A DNA stretch of 6,333 nucleotides from Chitinophagales bacterium (GTDB taxonomy: Bacteria > Bacteroidota > Bacteroidia > Chitinophagales > UBA2359). The stretch covers positions 9,802 through 16,134 of the forward strand of contig JAHDDA010000023.1 of NCBI GenBank assembly GCA_020629595.1, in the 5' to 3' direction. Each line of letters opens with the position of its first letter. Positions within the stretch are counted from its first letter, which is position 1. Both the position numbers and the translations under genes were made by a program. Below the pieces are notes generated by a model. It saw only the letters and a list, made by a program, of their open reading frames with translations, ran no database searches and was not told the origin of the DNA. Below are positions 1 through 5,847 of this stretch, one piece after another.

Positions 1-533
1 ATTCCTAAAAAAGTAAGTAACATCCACTTTTGAGCTTTTCGTTTATAAATAAACACTAATGTTGTCCACGATTGTAGGTACAGTACAATTATTAATAATA
101 TAAAAGCAATCCAAAATTCGTCATACAGCGAGAAAACGTATTGTAATTTATTCTCAATAAGATCAACACCTAAAATAACCAAACACATTTTACTTACAAA
201 TGCGTAAAAACACCAGCTTACAACTCTATTATCGTTTATAATTTTTGAATGAAAATAATGTTGCTTTTCAAATGGTTTTCTTGCTTTTCTAAAGTAAAAA
301 TTGATGAAATATCCTTGTCCCCAAATAAGAGCTAAATAGGCAAAAACTATATTGTAAAACCAGATCTCATCGTCATTTAAAACCCAAATATCATTAAAAT
401 GACTTATCGGAAAAAATCTAAAACTTTCACGCATCATATAAAAGAATGCGTAAACAGTAAATGAGTATAACAGACTTGTTATAGCTAAAACAGTTGTTCT
501 AAAATTTAAAAACTTGGGGAGTTGTTTACTCAT
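1..533 (-). CDS. Polytopic membrane protein of unknown function (partial, C-terminus beyond left edge)
   Basis: I translated this minus-strand frame by hand from an ATG at 533-531 (MSKQLPKF...). It stays open for 177 codons to the left edge, so the C-terminus is missing. Hydrophobic stretches suggest at least four membrane segments, near residues 12-33, 59-80, 107-124 and 140-162. They are separated by short charged loops such as FRKARKPFEKQ and end in a positive patch, YKRKAQK. There is no cleavable signal peptide and no motif I recognise, so I assign no function. The start is the first ATG after the terminator that closes the lipoprotein gene. No clear ribosome binding site or TAnnTTTG box lies between that terminator and the start, so its promoter is unidentified. 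It probably forms a separate transcription unit from the receptor-lipoprotein operon, although readthrough is possible. An uninterrupted frame of this length with coherent hydrophobic periodicity supports a real gene. Confidence 0.8.
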   Translation of the reverse strand, partial: MSKQLPKFLNFRTTVLAITSLLYSFTVYAFFYMMRESFRFFPISHFNDIWVLNDDEIWFYNIVFAYLALIWGQGYFINFYFRKARKPFEKQHYFHSKIINDNRVVSWCFYAFVSKMCLVILGVDLIENKLQYVFSLYDEFWIAFILLIIVLYLQSWTTLVFIYKRKAQKWMLLTFLG

Positions 534-601
534 TAATTGCGGTTTTATCAATTAACGTTTTTTAAGCTTTATTTAGTTCGTTTAAGTTAAAATTGTGGTA
601 C

Positions 602-645
602 AAAAAAAGGAAAGCCATAACAATAATGCTATTGGCTTTTCTTTG
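602..645 (-). terminator. Intrinsic terminator after the DUF4249-type lipoprotein gene
   Basis: Read on the minus strand, arms AAAGCCA (639-633) and TGGCTTT (617-611) form a perfect 7-bp stem around a 15-nt loop. Beyond one A/C mismatch the stem can extend through further G-C and A-T pairs (GAAA against TTTC-like flanks). A run of seven U's follows at 608-602. The stem begins about 72 nt after the lipoprotein stop codon. Stem plus U-tract is the standard rho-independent pattern, and it separates the receptor operon from the membrane protein gene at the left. The plus-strand reading lacks a comparable U-run and no plus-strand gene leads into it. Confidence 0.75.
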
Positions 646-716
646 GATAATTTAGTCAAGACTTTGAAGTTTTTAAATCTTATGGACCAAAAGTTGGTTT
701 CCCATTCATCTAAATT

Positions 717-1511
717 CTACAACTCCACTTCCTGCAAAGAAGTAGTAAATGCACCAAAATAACCAAGTACATTGGCGTTGTTAAAGTTCCCGATTGGATT
801 GTACGGATTTCCGCCATCTAAACCTTGTGAATCTAAGGTTTTAAGCTGAATAAAATAATCGTAGTATTCTTTGCTGGTGCTTAAAAGTTCTATGCTAATA
901 GTATTATCTCCTTCAAATGGATAACGAATGGGCAAAGTAATTTCTTTTCCTTCCATACCATCATCTCTAATCAAAGAAAAAATATTAGGAATGATTTCGC
1001 CATTTTCATAAGGTCGTATTCTATAATAATTTTCTTCTTCTAAATTGTCTGTCCAAGTAGATGAAATTTGATAAGTTTTGGTATCGCTATCTCCAAAAGG
1101 AAAGGTAAATTCAGAAAAATTAATCGCTGATAGTTCTACAAAGTTCGGAACTTTTGTTTCGGCTATATAGATTTCATTGTTCAACTCAATTTCTAACCTT
1201 AAACTTTCATTTGGTAAAAATTCGGGAATATCCAAATTATAAACTCCTGTACTTTCTTGGGTGTAAGTAAAAGTTTCGTTTTCAGTTACCAATTTTACGG
1301 TTGCCCCTTCTACCATTATTTGCTCAGTAGAATCGTAAAAACCATTGGAATTTGAAATTTTTGTTACTGCTTTTTGTGCCGAAATATCAACATACGATTC
1401 AATAACTAAACGTGCTTCTTCTTCTTGTAAATCCAAAACTATTACATCTTCACAAGAATATAAAAGTGGGATAAAACATAATATGATGGCTAAAAAATTT
1501 ATTCTTTTCAT
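717..1511 (-). CDS. DUF4249-type outer-membrane-associated lipoprotein, partner of the TonB-dependent receptor
   Basis: The gene encodes 264 residues. The N-terminus is a lipoprotein signal: MKR, a hydrophobic core (residues 5-18), then the lipobox LLYSC with Cys20 as the predicted lipidated residue. The acidic residues after Cys20 (ED) fit Bacteroidota surface-export signals, which suggests but does not prove display on the cell surface. The mature protein starts with a short linker and LVIESYVD (35-42), continues as beta-rich sequence, and ends with YNPIGN...LGYFGAF (237-255). This overall pattern is what I recognise as DUF4249. Members of that family are usually encoded directly after a TonB-dependent receptor, as here (130 bp downstream). 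They are thought to act like SusD as an accessory or lid lipoprotein, but this is not shown biochemically to my knowledge. The start at 1511 is chosen because it gives a complete signal peptide; another ATG 7 nt upstream is out of frame. An intrinsic terminator follows. Confidence 0.85.
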   Translation of the reverse strand: MKRINFLAIILCFIPLLYSCEDVIVLDLQEEEARLVIESYVDISAQKAVTKISNSNGFYDSTEQIMVEGATVKLVTENETFTYTQESTGVYNLDIPEFLPNESLRLEIELNNEIYIAETKVPNFVELSAINFSEFTFPFGDSDTKTYQISSTWTDNLEEENYYRIRPYENGEIIPNIFSLIRDDGMEGKEITLPIRYPFEGDNTISIELLSTSKEYYDYFIQLKTLDSQGLDGGNPYNPIGNFNNANVLGYFGAFTTSLQEVEL

Positions 1512-1586
1512 TTTTCATTGTTTTAGTTAAATAAGTAATGGCTTGATTTGAGGCGTTTTGTAAATGTCAAAAAGTTATGATTTATA

Positions 1587-1626
1587 CCTATCAGGTTTAG
1601 AACTGAAACGCATAATCCTTGATAGG
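1587..1626 (-). other. Possible RNA stem-loop between receptor and lipoprotein genes
   Basis: On the minus strand, CCTATCA (1626-1620) pairs perfectly with TGATAGG (1593-1587) across a 26-nt loop. One more G-C pair can form beyond an A/C mismatch. The element starts 16 nt after the receptor stop codon. No U-run follows, so it is not a convincing terminator. It could protect the 3' end of the receptor message or set the receptor-to-lipoprotein ratio by partial termination or processing. The stem is short and the region AT-rich, so chance remains possible. Confidence 0.35.
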
Positions 1627-1641
1627 GATGAAATTTTATTT

Positions 1642-3945
1642 CTAAAACTTAAAATTCCAACTTACAGAAGGTACAATACCAAACAGTGATAAGCGTGTAG
1701 CTTCTGTTGTTCCTGGCGAAGTTTCGCTTTCGGCAAATGAAATGGAATAGGCATTTTTACGATTGTATAAGTTGTACAACGAAAAATTTAAGGCACTAAA
1801 ATATTTATCATTATCCCTTAAAGTCCAGTTTACACCTAAATCTAAGCGGTGATAATTAGGCATTCTATCTGCATTTCTTTCGGTGTAAAGGCTTATCAAA
1901 CTATCATCTATATAATATTTTCCTGCTGGAAAAGTAACTGCATCGCCTGTATTGTAAACCCAAGTTGCCGAAATACTTAAATTTTTACTTAATTCATAAT
2001 TGGCAACTAAAGAAATATCGTGGGTTCTATCTTGACGAGCAGCATACCAGTTGCCAAAGTTTATTTCGTCAATTTGTCGTTCCGATTTGCTTAATGTATA
2101 ACTCAACCAACCTGTTAATTTACCTTCTTGTTTTTCTAATAAAAACTCAATTCCGTAAGCTCTACCTTTTCCAAATACCAATTCAGATTCGATATTTGTA
2201 TTAGCAAAAATTTCTGCTCCGTTTTCATAATCTACTAAGTTCTGGAAGTTTTTATAGTAAGCTTCAGCACTAAATTTATATTTGTTTTCATTAAAATTTT
2301 GGAAATAACCCAAAGCTACTTGGTCGGCAATTGTAGGTTTTACCAAAGTGCTACTTGGTATCCAAATATCGGTTGGGCTTCCTGCATTGCTATTCGATAG
2401 TAAATGAAGATATTGTGCATTTCGATTGTACGACGCTTTTATTGAAGTCATTGGATTTAAAACATACGATGCACTAAAACGTGGTTCAAGCGTCCAGTAA
2501 TTGTTGTAAAATTCGCCTTGCTCATAAGTAGTTTGGTTTACAACTTCGTCAAGCTCATTAAATTGTTGTTCGGTAAAAGCACCAATATTACTAAAAGTAC
2601 TTGCTCGTAAACCATAGTTTAAGGTAAGGCGTTCACTTACTTTTTGTTCATTTGAAATATAAATTCCTGTTTCTAAAGCCTGTTGGGTTTGTGCTTGATC
2701 TTTAAGTTCATCATCAAATGTAAAAACTATTGGTTGGAAATCGTGGTAAATTCCTTGAACTCCAAACTTAACTTTATTCTTCGGATTTAAAAAATAGGTA
2801 AAATCTTGTTTCAAGTTATAATCAAAAATTCCAGCCGATAAATCGTTATCAATTCCTGCATTATCAATATTAAAACCGTAATTGTAATCTGAATAAATTA
2901 AAGATGTATTACTAAACAATTTGCTATTGAAAGTATGATTCCAACGAAGCGTGGCAGTTGTGTTTCCCCAATCGAAACCAAAATCTTCTAATCCAAAAAC
3001 ATCTTTTCCTAAGTAAGCCGAAAAGAAAATTCTATCTTTTTCACTTATTGAATAATTTGCTTTCATATTCACATCGTAGAAATAAAGCGATAAGTCATCG
3101 AAATCATTGGTAAAGGTTTTTGCCAATAAATCCATATAAGTTCTTCTTCCAGAAATTAAAATTGAGCCTTTGTCTTTTTTAATTGGTCCTTCTACGGTTA
3201 GCCTTGAAGAAATTAAACCTAAACCTCCCGAAACGCCCCACTCTTTTGAGTTACCATTTTTCATTCGTACATCCATTACCGATGAAGCACGTCCGCCATA
3301 TTCGGCAGGTATTCCGCCTTTGTATAACTTTACATCTTTTAAAGCATCGGAATTAAATACAGAAAAGAAACCTAATAAGTGTGAGGCATTATAAACTGTT
3401 GCTTCATCTAATAATATTAGGTTTTGGTCGGCATTTCCACCACGAACAAAAAAGCCGCTACTTCCTTCCGAAGCACCACTTATACCTGGCATTAATTGCA
3501 TTGTTTTCATTATATCTTGCTCGCCAAACAAAACAGGAATTTTACTAATGCTCTTTACATCAAGCGTTGTAACACTCATTTCTGTAGATTTAATATTTTC
3601 GTTTTTGGCTTTGGCTGTTACAACTACTTCTTCCAATAAATCAGTATCAGGCTTTAATTCAACCGATTGACTTACATCTGATTGTAAGTTTATTTGTATG
3701 CTTTGTGTAGCATAGCCCAAATAAGAATAGGCAATTTTATATTCGCCAACTGGAAGCGTCAGAGAGTAAAAACCATACAAATTAGTAGTTGTTCCAATGG
3801 TTTCCCCTTCAACTAATACCGAAGCGTACAATAACTCTTCGCCTGTTTCTGCATCTTTTAAGTAGCCACTTAGAGTTGCGTTTTGTGCTGTTAAACTGTT
3901 TCCAAGAAATAAAAAACACAAAAAGGTTGTTATTAAATATCTCAT
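1642..3945 (-). CDS. TonB-dependent outer-membrane receptor with N-terminal CarboxypepD_reg-like domain
   Basis: This 767-residue protein would import a ligand across the outer membrane using energy from TonB-ExbBD. A signal peptide (1-20, ending NSLTA before Gln21) leads to a CarboxypepD_reg-like beta-sandwich domain (about 22-98, with GYLKDAETGEELLYASV and LYGFYSLTLPVGEYKI). A likely TonB box, LEEVVVT, lies at 104-110. The plug domain (about 115-230) contains MPGISG, FFVRGGNADQNLILLD (165-180), the LYKGGIPAEYGGR motif (207-219) and SSVMDVRMKNG. The rest is a beta-barrel of alternating aromatic strands ending in SVSWNFKF. The terminal Phe is the usual outer-membrane assembly signal. It is shorter than typical SusC proteins (about 1000 residues) and matches the size class paired with DUF4249 lipoproteins, one of which follows. 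The start at 3945 gives a complete signal peptide, and a promoter lies about 65 bp upstream. The substrate cannot be inferred; no siderophore, cobalamin or glycan gene is adjacent. Confidence 0.95.
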   Translation of the reverse strand: MRYLITTFLCFLFLGNSLTAQNATLSGYLKDAETGEELLYASVLVEGETIGTTTNLYGFYSLTLPVGEYKIAYSYLGYATQSIQINLQSDVSQSVELKPDTDLLEEVVVTAKAKNENIKSTEMSVTTLDVKSISKIPVLFGEQDIMKTMQLMPGISGASEGSSGFFVRGGNADQNLILLDEATVYNASHLLGFFSVFNSDALKDVKLYKGGIPAEYGGRASSVMDVRMKNGNSKEWGVSGGLGLISSRLTVEGPIKKDKGSILISGRRTYMDLLAKTFTNDFDDLSLYFYDVNMKANYSISEKDRIFFSAYLGKDVFGLEDFGFDWGNTTATLRWNHTFNSKLFSNTSLIYSDYNYGFNIDNAGIDNDLSAGIFDYNLKQDFTYFLNPKNKVKFGVQGIYHDFQPIVFTFDDELKDQAQTQQALETGIYISNEQKVSERLTLNYGLRASTFSNIGAFTEQQFNELDEVVNQTTYEQGEFYNNYWTLEPRFSASYVLNPMTSIKASYNRNAQYLHLLSNSNAGSPTDIWIPSSTLVKPTIADQVALGYFQNFNENKYKFSAEAYYKNFQNLVDYENGAEIFANTNIESELVFGKGRAYGIEFLLEKQEGKLTGWLSYTLSKSERQIDEINFGNWYAARQDRTHDISLVANYELSKNLSISATWVYNTGDAVTFPAGKYYIDDSLISLYTERNADRMPNYHRLDLGVNWTLRDNDKYFSALNFSLYNLYNRKNAYSISFAESETSPGTTEATRLSLFGIVPSVSWNFKF

Positions 3946-4009
3946 ATTTTAGGTTTAAATTGAATGCTGAAATCATTATTTCTTCTAATAATATTTCGCT
4001 TGAACAATT

Positions 4010-4017
4010 CAAATCTA
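4010..4017 (-). promoter_or_regulatory. Bacteroidota-type -7 promoter element for the receptor-lipoprotein operon
   Basis: The minus strand reads TAGATTTG, an exact match to the TAnnTTTG -7 consensus of Bacteroidota primary sigma factor promoters. Transcription would start at about 4005, giving a leader of about 60 nt before the receptor ATG. At the expected -33 spacing the sequence is TTTTC- or TCAT-like rather than TTG or TTTG, so the upstream element is weak. A strong -7 box with a weak -33 box fits an activator-dependent promoter, in line with the repeats upstream. Confidence 0.6.
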
Positions 4018-4020
4018 AAC

Positions 4021-4031
4021 GCTTTTAAAGC
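4021..4031. repeat. Small perfect palindrome in the promoter spacer
   Basis: GCTTT-T-AAAGC is an 11-bp perfect palindrome centred at 4026. It lies just upstream of the -7 box, in the spacer toward the -33 position. It could be a small repressor site or the tip of a weak hairpin. In such AT-rich DNA a 5-bp arm may arise by chance, and it partly overlaps the first 11-bp-period repeat. Confidence 0.25.
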
Positions 4032-4048
4032 CGAAAATGAGCCGAAAA
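4029..4048 (-). repeat. Two 9-bp direct repeats, 11-bp period, over the -33 region
   Basis: On the plus strand AGCCGAAAA occurs at 4029-4037 and again, identically, at 4040-4048. On the transcribed minus strand it reads TTTTCGGCT twice. The 11-bp period is about one helical turn, placing both copies on the same DNA face. They cover roughly -25 to -44 of the predicted start, where the -33 element would be. They could be a binding site for a regulator contacting RNA polymerase, or a local duplication without function. Confidence 0.4.
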
Positions 4049-4051
4049 AAG

Positions 4052-4087
4052 TGAAGTGGACAGATAGCAATTTGAAACGGACAAATA
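4052..4087 (-). promoter_or_regulatory. Predicted LytTR operator: two 15-bp direct repeats, 21-bp period
   Basis: On the minus strand TATTTGTCCGTTTCA (4087-4073) and TATCTGTCCACTTCA (4066-4052) match at 12 of 15 positions and start 21 bp apart, with 6 bp between them. Known LytTR-domain regulators such as AgrA and ComE bind pairs of imperfect direct repeats spaced about two helical turns apart, upstream of the -35 region. Here the repeats are centred near -54 and -75 of the predicted receptor promoter. They start 15 bp past the stop codon of a LytTR regulator gene. The arrangement is seen directly; binding by that regulator is inference. Confidence 0.55.
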
Positions 4088-4102
4088 ATGAGTTGAGGAT
4101 TT

Positions 4103-4858
4103 TTACGCCGTAGCCAACCAATTTATAAACTGTGGAATTTTAGGCTTTGGTACTAATATTTCTTCTTTAAATTCTACCTTTAAATGAATTTTTAATTTAC
4201 GATTTTCGGCTTGTGTGGCGTGTTTTACAGCCGTTCTGTTTACCAAAAACTGACGATTTACTCTGAAAAAATCTGGTGTGTATTTTTCTTCTAATTCGTT
4301 CATTGTTTGGTTAAGCAAATATTTTTTGTCATCGAAAGTATAAACAAACACCAAACTATTTTCTACAATAAAAAGGGCAATTTCATTTATGTTTAATGGT
4401 ATAATTTGCGAGCCTCTATGAACCAGTAAATTCTGTTGTTTTTCGTTATTTCCTTGCCTTACTAAATTTAACAACTCTGAAATATTGGGTTGTAAAAATT
4501 GTTGTTTCAGTGTTTCGTACTTTTTCAAGGCTTGTTCTATTGCTTCTGTTTTAAAAGGCTTTAAAATATATTCAATACCTGAAGCCTCAAATGCTTTTAA
4601 GGCAAATTCATCATAAGCAGTGCAAAAAACTATTGGAATATTATTTTTAGTTGCTTCAAAAATTTCAAAACTCAAACCGTCTACCAACTGAATATCTGAG
4701 AATATTAAATCTACTTGCTCATTATTTTTCAAATACTCAATTCCATAACTAACCGACTCTATTATTTCCAAAATCACAATTTTAGGATTTATGTTTAATA
4801 AAGAATTGGCTAAATCTTTGGCAGTATATTTTTCATCTTCAATTATTAATATTTTCAT
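4103..4858 (-). CDS. LytTR-family response regulator (receiver plus LytTR DNA-binding domain)
   Basis: This cytoplasmic 251-residue transcription regulator is the expected partner of the overlapping kinase. The receiver domain spans about 1-118, with the acidic pocket Glu7-Asp8-Glu9, phospho-acceptor Asp55 (IFSDIQL), switch residue Thr80 (VFCTAYDEFALKAF) and Lys100 before Pro101 (YILKPF). All expected catalytic residues are present. A linker (about 119-142) leads to a LytTR domain (about 143-247), with LLVHRGSQIIPLNINEI, FFRVNRQFLVNRTAV and a closing FINWLATA. Length and layout are typical of the AgrA/LytR/YehT type. Its ATG lies inside the kinase gene (20-bp overlap), so translation is probably coupled. 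No terminator is visible after it, so readthrough into the receptor operon is possible. The 157-bp region directly downstream carries LytTR-like direct repeats, suggesting that the receptor-lipoprotein operon is its target. Confidence 0.95.
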   Translation of the reverse strand: MKILIIEDEKYTAKDLANSLLNINPKIVILEIIESVSYGIEYLKNNEQVDLIFSDIQLVDGLSFEIFEATKNNIPIVFCTAYDEFALKAFEASGIEYILKPFKTEAIEQALKKYETLKQQFLQPNISELLNLVRQGNNEKQQNLLVHRGSQIIPLNINEIALFIVENSLVFVYTFDDKKYLLNQTMNELEEKYTPDFFRVNRQFLVNRTAVKHATQAENRKLKIHLKVEFKEEILVPKPKIPQFINWLATA

Positions 4859-5831
4859 TTTCTATAATTGGTAAGCTTACACTAAAATAGGTTTCATTAT
4901 CTTCTATTTGAATGTTTTTTCCTATTATTAGTTCATATCTCTTATTCAAATTTTTTAAGCCTGTATTATTTTTATCGGTTGATTTTGTTGCTGTTTTTTT
5001 GTTCCAAACGTTAATCGAATCTTTATCATTTTTAATGGTAAATTCCATTTTGTTTTTTTCCGTAAAATAGTTGTGTTTAAAGATATTTTCTATCAGTAAT
5101 TGTATAGAAAATACTGGTACGGATTTCAAAAGAACAGCTTCTTCAATTGAAATATCGAACTCAAATTTGTTTTCAAATCGTAATTTTTGAAGTTCAATAT
5201 AATTTTGTGCAAAGGCTAATTCTTCTTTAACAGTAATAATATTTTTATCTTGGTTTTTAAACGAAAAACGTAAAAATTCTGAAAGCTGAACGGTATAATT
5301 TTCTGCTACATTTTTATCTTCATTAATTAAAGCTTTTAAAGTACTTAAAGCATTAAACAAAAAATGTGGTTGCAACTGTTTTTTAATCGATTGGTGTTTT
5401 GCCTCTAAATTTTCTATTGAAAGTTTCGTAATTTTTTCTCGCATTTCATCGGTTCTTTTAATCGAACGCATAAACTCAATAACGCCCCAAATACCAATAT
5501 TTATTACAATTACATTAACTATTGGATACATAGGAATTTCAAAAATATAACTATCAATAAACACATCTGGTTTGATAGTAAAAATTATTGCTCTACTTAA
5601 TATAATGATGAGAAAACTTATAAGGTATAAGTAAACGGATTTTAAATGCCCATATTTTAAAACTAAAAATGAATTAACAAACCAAAATATTAAGACATTA
5701 AGCGTTATAAAAGCTCCAAAAAACAATGCTTCTTCTCCACTTATCTTATCGAAAAGATAAATAGGCATTATGCCATATAAAGCAGTTAATGGCGAAGTAA
5801 TTAAGGCTATTTTTAAAAGTCTATATTTCAT
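4839..5831 (-). CDS. LytS/YehU-type membrane sensor histidine kinase
   Basis: The 330-residue protein has four predicted membrane helices (about 8-27, 35-57, 64-86 and 103-121), joined by short loops. It has no recognisable extracytoplasmic sensor domain, so it probably senses within or near the membrane. A charged, likely coiled-coil linker (about 122-152) leads to the His_kinase-family phosphorylation motif LQPHFLFNALSTLKALI, with His156 as predicted phosphate acceptor. The ATP-binding part follows, with the N-box LLIENIFKHN (245-254) and the glycine-containing NNTGLKNLNKRYELI (288-302). The usual DNGxG segment is replaced by VWNKK (275-279), and the glycine motif is TGL rather than GxGL. 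Asn in place of Asp is frequent in this family, so this does not by itself mean inactivity. The stop overlaps the regulator gene by 20 bp, identifying the cognate pair. The gene starts 16 bp after rsmE, so it may share that gene's promoter. The ATG at 5831 is the first after the rsmE stop. Confidence 0.93.
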   Translation of the reverse strand: MKYRLLKIALITSPLTALYGIMPIYLFDKISGEEALFFGAFITLNVLIFWFVNSFLVLKYGHLKSVYLYLISFLIIILSRAIIFTIKPDVFIDSYIFEIPMYPIVNVIVINIGIWGVIEFMRSIKRTDEMREKITKLSIENLEAKHQSIKKQLQPHFLFNALSTLKALINEDKNVAENYTVQLSEFLRFSFKNQDKNIITVKEELAFAQNYIELQKLRFENKFEFDISIEEAVLLKSVPVFSIQLLIENIFKHNYFTEKNKMEFTIKNDKDSINVWNKKTATKSTDKNNTGLKNLNKRYELIIGKNIQIEDNETYFSVSLPIIENENINN

Positions 5832-5847
5832 TTTGTATGTCTCAAAA

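Noticed and set aside
534..716. Possible promoter or small gene in the 183-bp gap
   Set aside because: Apart from the terminator at 602-645, I found no TAnnTTTG box on the minus strand and no convincing small reading frame. The promoter of the left-edge gene remains unidentified.
3809..3976. Out-of-frame ATG in the receptor leader, opening a 55-residue frame that overlaps the receptor start
   Set aside because: The product has no recognisable features, most of it is the receptor gene read in another frame, and there is no start signal favouring it. A regulatory upstream reading frame is possible but unsupported.
1345..4028. Plus-strand open frames of 60-80 codons at 1345-1530, 1965-2204, 3170-3394 and 3789-4028
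   Set aside because: They lie antisense within or across the strongly supported lipoprotein and receptor genes, and have low-complexity products with no domain or start signal.
4088..4102. Terminator after the LytTR regulator
   Set aside because: The sequence after the stop codon has no stem followed by a U-run. The downstream palindrome at 4021-4031 is short, and on the minus strand it is followed by a GTTTAG-type sequence rather than a U-tract.
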